From Henckelia pumila (taxonomy: Eukaryota > Streptophyta > Magnoliopsida > Lamiales > Gesneriaceae): a stretch of DNA of 64,000 nt. Under the pieces are notes generated by a model, which was not told the DNA's origin, ran no database searches, and worked only from the letters and a program-made list of their open reading frames with translations. Of this stretch, positions 40,999 to 53,432 are shown in pieces. The stretch spans positions 137,895,402-137,959,401 of the forward strand of contig NC_133122.1 of the NCBI RefSeq assembly GCF_033568475.1, written 5' to 3'. Made by a program: the position numbers and the translations under genes. Numbering within the stretch: position 1 is the first letter of the stretch; every line of letters begins with the position of its first letter.

Positions 40999-43003
40999 CT
41001 AATTTTCAATCACCGCATTAACTAAGTCCAAACATTTCTTGAACTTAGCATACGGCACTGACTTTGTCATAACATCTGTAGGATTTTCTTCTGATGTTAT
41101 CTTCTCAAGGATCACATCTCCTTTTTTAATGACATCTATGACGAAATGCATCTTCACATCTATGTGTTTTGATCTTTCATGATAGACTTGGTGTTTTGTC
41201 AAGTGTATTGCACTTTGATTATCACAGTGTACTACAACTTGATTTTGCTTCACACCGAGCTTCGCTATCATCCCTTTTAACCAAAATCCTTCTTTTACTG
41301 CCTCAATAACAGCTATGAATTCTGCCTTAGTGGTATAAATGACAACCACTAACTGTAGATTAGATTTCCAAGTAATTGTTGTGTCATAAAAGGTAAACAC
41401 ATATCCAGTCAATGACTTTCCCGTGTCTAAGTTTCAAGCAAAATACGAATCCACATATCCAACCTCCAGATCAATTCCATCTTGTTGTTTCTCAAACTTC
41501 AACCCAATCCCAGTAGTGTTTTATGAGATATCTGAGAATCCATTTAAGAGCTTCCCAATTATATGAACCTGGATTAGCCATAAACCTTGACACAACACTG
41601 ATTGAATTTTCCAGATCCGGCCTACTACATACAATTCATTATATGAGACTCCAAACTCCACTAGCATATGGAATACAAGCCATCTTCATCTTGTCCTCCT
41701 CACTTTCAGGTGCCTGACTAGCTGATAGCTTCAAAGGCTGTGCCAGAGATGTTAGAACAGGCTTCGCTTGATTCATGTTAAACTTCAGAACTACCTTCCT
41801 CAAATAGTACTTCTAACTTAAGTGAATCTCCTGCCTTTTTCTATTTCTCATTATGTCCATGCCCAAAATTCTCTTCGCTTGTCCTAATTCTTTCATATCA
41901 AACTCTGAGTTGAGCTGTTTTTTCAAGGATAATATCTCTGCCCTACTTTTACTTGCAATCGGAATATCATCAACGTAAATCAGTAGGTACAAGATAACTT
42001 CCTCTTCATCCTTTTTCAAATAGACACATTTTTCATATTGGCTCCTCACAAAGTCAATACCAATCATGAACTCATCAAACCTCTTGTTCCACTACCTCGG
42101 ACTCTCCTAAGTCCATACAATGATTTCCTCAGTAAGTAGACCTTATTCTATGTTTTCTAATGTATGTAGCCCTTAGGTTGTTCCATATAGATAGTTTCTT
42201 CAAGGTCACCGTGTAGGAAAGAATTTTTCACATCAAGCTGCTCAAGCTCCAAATCGATCTGGTTCAACAGTACTAACATAATCCGGATGAAACAATGTTT
42301 CACCACTGGAGAATAGACTTCATTTAAATCTATCCCTTCTACCTGACCAAAACTCTTTGCAACCAGTCTGGCTTTATACTTGATCTTTTCTGTACCAGGA
42401 GTTCCTTCCTTCTGTTTATAGATTCCCTTTCATTCCAAAGTCTTCTGATGCTTCGGTCTGTCTACCAATGTCAAGGTTTGATTCTTTTCAAGTGAGTTCA
42501 TCTTTTCACTCATAGATTCTATCCACTTGTTTTTGTGTTTACTTGCCATAGCTTCATCATATGTACTCGGCTCTAAATACTCCACCTCCTCAGCTACTGT
42601 AAGTGCATACCAAGCCAGATCAGCTTCACCAAACCTCTTTGGAGCTTTGATCTCTTTTCTAGTTTTGTCTCTAGCAAGATTATAATTACTCAAGTCCTCC
42701 TTTTTATCACTCGCTGACGCATTCTCATCTTGCATCTCATCTGACCCTGTATCTAGTACAGAAGACTCCACCTCAAACGGTAATTTGAGGTTCTCAATAA
42801 TCTGACTGTCATTTCCTTCCATATTCATTTTATATCCCAGTTTGGTTTTATCAAACTTTACATCTTTGGTGTTGAAGAACTTTGAACCTCTTGACTTCAG
42901 GTTCCAAACTTTATAACCTTTCACACTATCCGGATACCCAATGAATATGCATCTCATTGCCCTTGCTTACAAATGATACTCTTTTAGATTTCCCAAGAGC
43001 ACA
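40999..43003 (-). pseudogene. Decayed Tork-like copia pol (integrase C-terminus, RT, RNase H)
   Basis: Three main minus-strand pieces remain. 42430-42957: integrase C-terminus with C-I-F-I-G-Y-P-D-S-V-K-G-Y-K and the start of RT (W-I-E-S-M-S-E-K-M-N-S-L). 41813-42067: RT palm with Y-V-D-D (41966-41977), followed by I-P-I-A-S, and L-G-M-D-I. 40999-41412: RNase H with W-K-S-N-L-Q, V-H-C-D-N-Q-S-A-I-H-L and H-I-D-V-K. Between them homology continues with stops and shifts. K-E-L-G-x-A-K-x-I-L-G-M points to the Tork/TNT1 lineage. The right end is cut at 43003 by gypsy-3B. This is a different family from the gag-bearing copia at 12292, whose LTR differs. Confidence 0.85.
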
Positions 43004-44961
43004 TGTGAGGACCTCGATTCTAATCATCTAATACATAAATAATCAATAAAGCATCCAATAAAGGACAAGGCTATAAGCCAATTTTTTTTAAACAAAGTGC
43101 CTCGCTCTAGTTGCAAGAAACGCCCGCTCGAGCGGTAAGAAACACCCGCTCGAGCGAGAAAAACCCTGACTCAAAAAAAATACACCACTCGCTCGAGCGG
43201 GCAATCCCAGCGCTTGAGCGAGACCTGTTCTGAACCAAAATCCAAAATTTACTCAAGATCATTTTCTTAAACTCCAATTCAAATAAAAAACATGCCGAGA
43301 TATAAAAATAAATATTACAACAACATGCAAACTTCAAACCTCGAATATTCGATACAACATAATTCAAAGAAAGTACAAGTTCTAAAATTATTTCAATAAC
43401 AAAAGTTCGACATGCTATTCGAATCCTAAACCGAATCCTCCCTTCTATCATTCCCAACTCGATCTAGTCATGCTGCCTTCGACTGGATCCTGTCACACCT
43501 GTTGTCAAGAACACATACAAAGACAAGACAACAACCGGATAAATCCGGTGAGAATACAATTCTCAGTAAAAGAGACAATACAGACAATATCAATTAATAT
43601 ATCGACTCATGATATACATATCAACGAGGCAAATCTAAAAGAAACTAAATGAGATGCATGTCTTTAAAATAGGGATTATCATGCTCAGATAATCAAAAAG
43701 GGATTTGGTTCTTCTATTCTTCTGTTGGGATCCCGAGGTAAGATATCACAACAATCACACCGACTCTTCCCTCGAGGTGGACGTCGTATATCTCAATCCT
43801 CTAGACTCCGGAGCGACTATAGAAAGTTGATCGGCCATTGTAGTAAATCTCCTACAATGCCACTTGACTATAATCCCCGGAACATCTAATTCTCAATGAA
43901 AATTAATCAAATTGGCTCAATATGAATGCGTGTGAAATCATAATACATTCAATAAAATTCAAGTAAGTACATTAACATGCAAGTATGTGATTTCTTTGGA
44001 ACACTCGAATCAAGTCGGATTCGAGTAACTTGTTTCATTCAAGTCTAAGTCATCTTATACCTCTTCTTTGATTCGACGTAGCTTCCAATCTTGATCAAGC
44101 TACAAGAAAAGAATTTCCAAATTAAAATTCTTTTCCAAACGAAATTCTACGGTGATGGTAACTAAATACCAAACCTCGATCAAATCTTCGATGATTCGAA
44201 TTCTATGAACTCTGAACTCCACAATATTCAATCAAATCTGAACGGACAAATAAAAACAATCCAATATCAATCCATCCAATTCAAAATGATTCAAGGATGA
44301 AATTCCAACTCTTATAATCCGAAAATCTCAAACCGGCAGCATAACGACTATAAATTCAACTATCCAAAATCGCAGACAACAATATATCAATCTAAACAAC
44401 TCAAATCAACAATAATTCACCCAATTCCATCAAATCCCAAAAACACCAGTTACGAATTATGGCTAAAAATTCATAACAAATCCGAACGACGTTCTTTTTC
44501 CGATCTGACTTCAAATAAACGATCTATGCTAGCTCAAGAACAACATATCCGAAAATCATCAAATTCTAATGGCATCCAAAAATTGGAGTATAGTTGATCG
44601 AATAAAAACTTACGGTACAATGGAGCTCTTGTAGCCGTGATCGTGAATACACCTTCGGATTAAAATTCTATCGGACTGATCGAGCACGAAATGAAATCAG
44701 AAAGCTTAAAAGTTTGAAAGGGGTGTCCATGGAGGTTGGAGGCATGAAGGAGAAGAGAATAATGGAGAAGGAAGCTTAGTCAAGATATATAAATATACTC
44801 AAGAATAATCAAAGTCCAAAATTACAAAATAGCCCCTAAAAACTTCACAAATTGCACTTTAGTCCCTTATTGAATATCAATTAAATACTCAAATTTCTTA
44901 ATCTCCGATTATCAATCTTAATCTCCTATAATCTCGAATAGGCTAATTTTTGGGCGTTACA
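43004..44961 (-). repeat. Gypsy-3B 3' LTR, full length
   Basis: The 1,958-bp LTR runs from TGTGAGGACC to GGGCGTTACA. Hairpin-forming GCTCGAGC repeats lie at about 43100-43220. It serves as the reference for the truncated copies at 5935 and 11574. Confidence 0.9.
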
Positions 44962-45753
44962 ATTCTCTCCCTCTAAGAACTGATTTCGTCCTTGAAATCG
45001 AATACGGTTCAATCTCAAAATGGATAAGAGGCAAAACCAAACTGCAATATGAATTCTCTTCAAATATATAACTCTGGAATGCTTCTACATATCGGACCTT
45101 GTCTCTCAAACTGCTTCTTGGAATCCGTATTGGCTCAACTGCACTAACACCCACTGAATCAGATTGGTTCGGAGCTGCTTCTAATTCCGGTCGGAACTCT
45201 AACTCGGTCAAAGCAACCCAACGACTCACTATAATCAGTCTCATCGGTCGAAGAACATAAGAATAATCTGGTGATATTCCGCAACGGCAGACGGAAAATA
45301 CATCGTGAATACCAGAAAGAGACGGAACAAACGTACATCTAAAGGCAAGATTGCCTATCCTCCTTAGAATCTCCTAAGAATTGGTCAAACTCAAAGACGA
45401 TCTCCCTCTTCTCGAATCAGAAAAAACCTCTGAAAGGTAACCTCTTCAGAATATTCAGTCTCCCTAAACAAAATACAAATATCTGCATCGAAAATTCAAA
45501 TACTTCGTCTATCTGTCCTGAGCCATCGTTAATCTCGTCTGACAATTCTTCATCTATCCATTCGAACCTAGAAACGAAACTGTTCCCAAAACATGAAACC
45601 CAGAAAAACATTCACAAACAATCGAGATTCTCATTTTTGCTCGTACAACTCATCGAAAATGCCATTAAGATAATCATCTGATAGCTGAAATGTTGTACGC
45701 AACTTCGCAAGGAGTGAAGAAACTTGCCAACTAGTTCTAAGTCAAGCATTACA
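44962..45753 (-). pseudogene. Gypsy-3B interior, 3' end of decayed pol
   Basis: Begins with the polypurine tract AGAGGGAGAGAA on the minus strand and retains the D-F-x-D-E-I pol end. Otherwise no frame. A 64-codon minus frame at 45417-45611 matches the equivalent fragment at 8034-8255 of gypsy-3A. Confidence 0.7.
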
Positions 45754-47018
45754 TGTTGGAACACGTTTTCAGATCATAGATCTGATACCCGGTGCAGCGG
45801 AAGTTTAAATTTTTTTTATATGGAACGATTCCATATCATGGGTATTAAATCCTAACGATTAAATTATGCAAGTAAAATAATAATAACAATTAATATTTTA
45901 CCTCTTCAAGCTATGGCTTGATTATGGACTCCAACAGATTAAATCTGCTCTTGTTGTAATCCCAGGAACTGATGACTTGCTCGATCAATCTCCGAAATTA
46001 GGTCCACGAACAGAAAACTAAAACCCTCTGATTGATTGCACTAGAAATCAATCAGATGTTTATCAAAGAGATTAAACAGATTTGATCTATCAATTCAGAA
46101 TGTAATTTTTCATAAAAATCACAGACTGAATTCTCTCAAAAGGGAGAGTGGATTTTAGAAAAATCAAGCTTGGAATAACTTGTGTGATTTTCGAAAATTG
46201 CATATCATGTATTTATAATTTCTAGACTGGATTAAGTTATATGTCTATTAGGACACTAACTCCTTAGGGCCCATAATCCATAACTTAAGTCCAATAAGCC
46301 AAGCCTGTTATTATAGAAATTAATATTAAATTCATCATGAATCTGATTGATAAACTGATTTCACCAATGTGCATAGGAACCATTTCTGCACCTTTTAAAT
46401 TCAAGATAATTTTTTTGAATCCGAATTCAGTGATTTCCAAAAATGCCCATCCCTATGTCATTTTAGGAAATTCCACTCCCTTTAATTAAGAAGTCCAACT
46501 TATCTTTCATTAAATTTAACTCTTTAAATTTAACTATCTCAACGGGGATTAATAATCCATTACTTGTGTAACCCTCAATGGTTCAGGGATACAGCTAGCC
46601 GTGGGCTCACAACTCCTTGTGACTCGGAACAACAATTTCCGACTTACCCATCAAATCATGGTAAGAGCGCCTAGCAACATCGCCCCATGATTCCCTAGGT
46701 ATCACTGATAGTGTCTGCAAGAACTAGTAGGTTTTGGTTAGCGTACAGTACGGTCCCTTCATCCAAATATCCCGATCGAATCAACAACCATTGGTACATC
46801 GAGATTTGTTCGAGATTCGATAACTATGAAATACATATTGAAGATCAAATAGTGACATCGCATGTACTACTAGGAAACCAAGTAACCTAAATCACATCGA
46901 GTACTCTGGCCAGAGATTTTTCACACTAATATCTCCTCAGATCGCATAGGATATCCACACTTGCAAGCGTGTGGTGAATCCTTGACAACAAAGCATCGAC
47001 TCATATATGTGTCGTAAC
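45754..47018 (-). repeat. Copia-2 3' LTR, left part
   Basis: Starts TGTTGGAACACG and runs to GTAAC, where gypsy-4 is inserted. The LTR resumes at 56244. Confidence 0.88.
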
Positions 47019-49821
47019 TGTGGGGACCCGGGTTGCTAATCTCATCTTAGGGCAATAAACGATTAATAACAATTAATCAAACATACATGAATAATAAACC
47101 AAGAGCTAAAAAAAATTATTTTTTTTAAAACCATCACCTCGCTCGATTGGGCAAACTCAGCCGATCGAGCGAGCTAAAATTCTAAGCTCTCGGTCTGCAA
47201 CACTTTTGGTCTCGCTCGATCGGTGAAAATCACCCGATCGAGCGAGCCCAAAAACTCACTTCTCTGCTTTGGAAATTCACAGGCCGCGCTCGATCCGCAA
47301 AAGTCACCCGATCGAGCGGGCTCCAAATTCTGGAAATTCTGCTGCAACTTAATGCTGTTAAACTTGGAATATAAAGACATCTAGTCTTATACAAGATACA
47401 AAATAATATACATGCATTGAAAAATAAATCCTAACTCATAAATACATCAATTCATGAATATAAACTAGGATTTACCAAATAGAAACATGTACAAGATTCT
47501 TGGTCTTCTAACATGTTATATATACAATACATATCAGCTTCTTAAAACCCGAGTCACCACATGCTATCTCTCTTCTCAAGCTATCCAAGCCAACTCTAGC
47601 TTGATCATGCCCCAACCTGATGCAATGCACACATACAAACAAAGAAACAGTCGGATAACTCCGGTGAGAATAAATCTCAGTATGAAAGACATGCATATAC
47701 ATCATTAACGCATATGGAATCTATATGCCATAAACTCTAAAATCATAAAACATGTAATAACATGTAGATCATAGAATCATCATCTATTCTTAAATTCTTA
47801 AAGCATAATGATTCATCTACAACAATAGCACACATTCATATCTAGAATAGCGTATTACAACATGCTAGCATTTATAACTGCATAATCTAAACCATAGAAA
47901 ACTCTAGGTTAATGCATAAATGCAATGCATGTGCCAAGGAATAGACTATCAAATCTGATACCAATAAGCTTAGTTCTTGGGATCCCGAGGAATAAAATCT
48001 TTAACGAACACAAACTCACCCAGTCGAGGTGAAGTTAAATACTTTATTTCCTCTGACTTTGGTGCAACTATAGTGAGTCTTCTGGCTCTGGATGTAAGTC
48101 TACATTCCGTGCCAATCAACTACAATCCACCAAACTTCATATGCACTCTAGGCTTTTAATCCTCTGTGCTTATTAGGCTGGAGTTCAAGATGAATGCAAC
48201 ATAATCTGTATGCATTACTCAAATAAATACTGATAAACATCTTGAACACATAAATCAATATTCATAGCAACAAAAGCAAGTAAATCACATAAGAGCACTT
48301 AAACAACTAAGTATGTGATTTCAGGATAACTCGAAAAGCACCACGTTCTCGAGTTGTTCTACCTGGCAAGAATAATGTCAACTCATACCTTTCATCGCGA
48401 TTCAAATCTCTTGAATCTGTTGCCAATACTGATCATCTCAACGCTAGCCAAATCAGTCATACAATGCTGCTCATTTCAATCAGTGCTACTTGAAGGTATT
48501 CTTGATTCAACTTCAAACATTTCAAGTTATTCAAACTCGAACTCGTCGATTCAACTTCGATAATCTTCAATTCAAATCTGAAATATATTATCACATATCT
48601 AAACATCAAGTTCCAATCTGAATCGATGATTCTTTAGAGCTTATTCGGTTCAAATCTTGCTAATACAATCGAAATTCAAACCGACGTCGCAACTATTCGA
48701 GTCCGATAAATCTTTCGATTCAAATATCATTATATCTTCATTTTCAACATAATCTCATATTCAATTCATCCACAATAAGCATAAAGATGAGCTCTAGACA
48801 TTGAGAATGCATAACAATTCAAAATCTTGAACCGGCGGCGTAATGATACGATTTCGGTCTTTCCAAAAACATAACATCAATCTTACTACTCATCTCAACT
48901 CAAAAGCAATACCAATTCAGCAACACAATTTCGAAATCATCAGCCCTGGAAATTCAAAATTATGAAAAATCTTTCAAAAATCGAAAACATGTTCAAACGA
49001 CGATCTTTTCACGATCCGTCTTAGGTATGCTATCGTCGTATATGCTAGAACATGTTTATACAATCAAATCTTAATTCTAACAACAACTTAAAATTCAAAC
49101 ATGGTAGAACTTCATAAAACTTACGTCAAAATGTAGCACTCGGAGCTGTGATCACAAATATATGTTCAATCGAAAATTCTACCGGGCGGATCGAAAGTTA
49201 TTGGAGCTTGAAGTGTCAAAAATAGCTTAACCATTCTCTTCCCTTTTCTCTCTCGTTTGGTTCTGTTTTTGGGCTGATAATCAGATCCATTTTCATACAA
49301 AACACACGTATAAAGGACCACTTGCAATGGAATTGCACTTTGTTCCTCCAACTTTGGCCTACTTGCATTTAAGTCCCCGAACAAGCGATTTAATTCAATT
49401 TCAATCCTAAATAATTTAAGAATATTATAATTTAATTCTAAACTCTAAAAATTCTCAAATTAAATATTCTCAGATTAAAATTAAATTATTTCGGACCTTA
49501 TCGCATTTTAGTCCATGAACTATTCAATATTTGCAAATTGGCCCTTGCTCGGATTTCATCCTCAAATTAAATCCTTGATATTTATAATCTTGGAATTTAC
49601 ATATTAAATTCCATAAATATAAATTCAAATATTTTTAATCTTTTAATTTCAGAATTCCGGATATTAAAATCATAAAATCCGAAAAATCCTCAAATTAAAT
49701 ATTTCTGACCCGAAATTGAAATCTCTAATTTCCATACATTCTTAAATTCATCTTTTCTCTCTTATTCAGAATTTAAATCTTAAATCCAATCATTAAGAAC
49801 TTAATATTTTCGGGCCTTACA
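47019..49821 (-). repeat. Gypsy-4 3' LTR
   Basis: Runs from TGTGGGGACCCGGG to CGGGCCTTACA. Three hairpins built on GCTCGATCG/CGATCGAGC lie within 47140-47330. Small ORFs at 47174-47708 recur in the other LTR and have no recognisable product. Confidence 0.93.
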
Positions 49822-49834
49822 TTTCCTCCCCTCT
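49822..49834 (-). other. Polypurine tract of gypsy-4
   Basis: Minus strand AGAGGGGAGGAAA directly precedes the 3' LTR. The adjacent D-F-E-D-E-I coding remnant is shared with gypsy-3, so the two families are related. Confidence 0.75.
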
Positions 49835-52800
49835 AAGGAATGATTTCGTCCTCGAAATCGCATTCGATCTGACTGCTGATTCTCGTAAGCTGTATAGCTG
49901 ACTGAAGTAATACTGACTTCAATTCTCTGAGCTTTCGATATCTATTCTGATATCTTCTCTTTTGATCGTTTCTGAAATCATATCGATTCTCAGGAACATA
50001 TAATCACTGAGTCAACTTATATCTACGTTGCTCTTTCCCGTGATCTAACTCTACATCAGTTTGTCTGTCTTGCTTACAATCTTATCGACTTCTGTTGTAT
50101 CTGAATTGAAAGCACATACATATTCTAGCTGATATTCTTCAGCCAATGCATATGGATAACAATTCATCTATCTGACAATTCACGATTGAGTATTAATCAA
50201 CGAGTTAGATCAAATACTCATAGCTTCTAAAATCTCTTTCTGAACCTAATGATGATTGGGAAAAAATTTATTTTCTGATCATTCTGTTCAGGCTTCAAAT
50301 CTCTATCTGTTGCTCATTTACTAGCTATGTTAATGTTGCTCTATTCTTATTCTGTTCGAAGCAATCTTCACATTCTCTATCGTTTCTTGACTCATATCTG
50401 GTCTGATAGCTGATATTTCTGTAAGATTGTTTCAATATAAAGACAATTCTGTGTTTCTGATCAATCAATCATCAAAATATTGTCTTTATATCTATCAAAT
50501 AGTTGTAACGGGAATCATAGTAATCACGTGGCAAATAATCAATCAACTAGTACCGAATCTAGTACTATAGTTCTGAGAATATCCTCGGAAATCTGGATAA
50601 TCATATCTGATAGTCCACTAATCAGATGATGGTATAATGAAATCTCATACAACCAAACACTCAGAACATCTGACAATCAATGCCACAATCTAGAAAACAA
50701 ATCTAAAGTCTCTATCTCGACAATAGATTTCAATAATTCCTGTAATCGAATCCTCTTGCTGTATGCATAACCAGTATCTTTTTATGTTTGTATCATATCT
50801 AATACAACATATTCTTGAATCTGTCAAAATCTACTACACTCTAAATCGCAAAATTATGACGATTCGAGTAGATTCGAACCAAAGTCGTTCAAAAAGTTGA
50901 TCTGATCTCAACTCTTATGTAACTAATCTGTTACAGAAACCACTTGAGTTCTTCTTTTCTACTTCTTTTACTGGAATTTTCGTATTGGTACTGTTAATTA
51001 TGTCTTATCTGCTTTCAATTCTTTCACCAATACTGATTTCCAAGTAATGACTACATGTAAGTCATACATGTTTAGACAACTGAATAAATATTAAATCTGT
51101 TGTCTTATGATTCTTTCAGAATCTGATATTCCATATCTAGAATATCTGACATAATCAAACGATTAATCACCACAAACATTCATCTGTTCTGCTCTGCTGT
51201 CTTATCTCTTATCTTAATCTAGCATTCTCAATCAATCTGTTGCTTTTATCTGTCCAAACTAATTCGAGTTTAGCTTGGATCACAACAATTCTGATTGTTT
51301 AAGTATCTTCCAAGCACAAACATTCAACAAGTACAGATCTGTACCCAATAAATCCAGCAATTAGCTAAAACCCAGAAATCTTGCTAGTATTCTGAATCTG
51401 AATTTCTATCAGTTACGAGCCAAATACTTCAAGATACACTGAATAAATACATCAAATAATCAAAATTCTCAAATCTCAGCTCAAAGGAACTTGCTCAAAT
51501 CAAGATCATCCAAAATTACATATTCTGAATGATAAAATCTGCTAAGTGATACCATATCACTTGCATCATAAAAATCAAGAAGAAGGAATCAAATCAGACT
51601 CTAGTAAAAAAAATAAGAGTCCATCAAACTCGATCGAGGTCAAATACAAAAACCTCAGAATCGATATCAAGAAATTCAAGAATCACGATTTCTATGATGT
51701 AATAGCTTCAGCAAAATTGAAGAGAAAGCTCAACTGTAACTGATTTTTCTTATTCTCTATTGACATGAGTTCATTTATTAATTCTTAGCTGACAATAGTC
51801 GAATATAATCTTTTCGACTTAACTTATTTTCATAGAATTAATCATCATTTCGGTACTACATAACTCTTTTATACTAAATCTGCTAACTGTTTTTGAAGTT
51901 CTTCAGTTCAAGTAATGCTCTTCTATACAAGTTGTCATAATACCATTGTACTAGACACCAATCTATATAGAACTGCATTCATGTCGTAGAAAAATTGATA
52001 TATGTCATTGAACTATTTCTGTACATTCTAACCATTGACATATCGGTCAATTCTAGGTTAATTCTGTACTAGTTCAATATATCGACTAGAATTCTACTGA
52101 CATTCTTCCACGATCATCGTGATATAAACAGTACCGACATAATAGAAATTTATTTCTGCAACTCATATCAAATAGACCTCTACTCATTGCTATTGCTGAT
52201 CTAACTTAATCACTGCACAGAATCAATCAATTCTTATCTGATACTCAGTTATTGCATTAATATCTATAATGCATATTCAATCTTATTTTCTCAAGTCTGC
52301 ATTTCATCTTCTCTGTCTAATCATTCAAATGCATTTCTTCTACTCAAAGACCAAAATCTCAGCAAATATATTGAATAAAAGCTCATCAGATACGGATTAT
52401 AGCATAACAAATCACTAATCTATGACTGTATACTATGCAATCAATATATAAGCGGTTAACTAGAATTAACTCACTTACCTGTAATATTCTTATCTGATAC
52501 AACTTGAGCCTTTCAATCTTTGCTGTTGTTGCCACTATCTCTTGCTTCATAGCTATACTTCTATGGAAGTTGTAGTGGAGGTGATGATCATAGTGTTTCC
52601 ACAATTACAGAGGCGTGAATAAAAATTCAACTTTGCCTCGTACTACCGGTTCATGATTTCGTTCTTCTCTTACTGGCTTGAAATCAACTTATGCGTCTCT
52701 ACTGTTCTATCATCTTTAGCATATACGGAAAGAAACAATTCTGTTTACTTACCTGCCAAACAATTTCAGTACTTCTTTTGGCAACTTCACCAACTTCTTG

Positions 52801-53415
52801 CTAAGTCCTGGAGTTGATATAAAATCAGGCTGGTTCTATGTTCATCTGAATATGCTTCTCTTGAACAACTGATCCAGCTCTTCAAATCAACTCCTTTCTA
52901 GACATAGCATATTCTGTATCTTTCTGAGTTGATGATCAATAGCTTTGGGGTTGTTCAACTAACATACTCCTCAGTACAATCGGTTCAAAAATGTACTTCA
53001 ACACTGTTCTGTTCTATCTGCGGTTCTGTTCTGTCTGAGGTTCTCATGCTCTCTGCATAATCTGTCTTATTCAATAACAGAAGCAATATATATGGCAGAG
53101 ATTATAACATACAATGTCAGTATAACATACATATATTCTCCTGCTTCTGAATAGAACACATACTTTCAAATTCTCATGATTTTCAAATAATACATTCTTG
53201 CAACGAATTCATTTATTCTAATGAATTCAAGAAATCATGCATACATATCAGCATATAAGCATGTAATTCGCATATCGATTAAGCAAGCAGTGTTCAATCA
53301 AGCAATCATAGTCGCATACAATTCTATAAAACAAGTAAAGCATACTCATGCAATACTATCAATGCATGCGACTCAATCTACCCCTCTCAACTTCTATCTT
53401 AGTCCAAGACATTAC
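49835..53415 (-). other. Gypsy-4 interior, no genes
   Basis: AT-rich, with TCTGAT and ATCTGAT-type words scattered throughout. No gag, RT or integrase motif was seen on either strand. Short ORFs at 51546, 52386 and 53221 show no recognisable domain. Confidence 0.7.
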
Positions 53416-53427
53416 GCTCTGATACCA
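53416..53427 (-). other. Primer-binding site of gypsy-4 (initiator Met tRNA)
   Basis: The minus strand reads TGGTATCAGAGC, a perfect 12-base iMet primer site, five bases from the 5' LTR. Confidence 0.92.
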
Positions 53428-53432
53428 CCTGT

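Larger units (their letters stand above)
43004..45753 (-). mobile_element. Gypsy-3B: complete 3' LTR and 0.8 kb of interior
   Basis: Minus orientation. The LTR (43004-44961) is whole; the interior (44962-45753) is cut by copia-2. The interior aligns with 7540-8330 of gypsy-3A, sharing its lack of a coding frame. The element inserted into the decayed copia at 43003. Confidence 0.85.

Noticed and set aside
40999..42957. That this minus-strand copia pol completes the plus-strand gag element at 12292
   Set aside because: The orientation is opposite and the LTR termini differ (TGTTGAAG versus TGTTATCGGG).
47487..47708. Small ORFs conserved between the two gypsy-4 LTRs
   Set aside because: They are conserved because the LTRs are recent duplicates. 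Length and composition fit chance.
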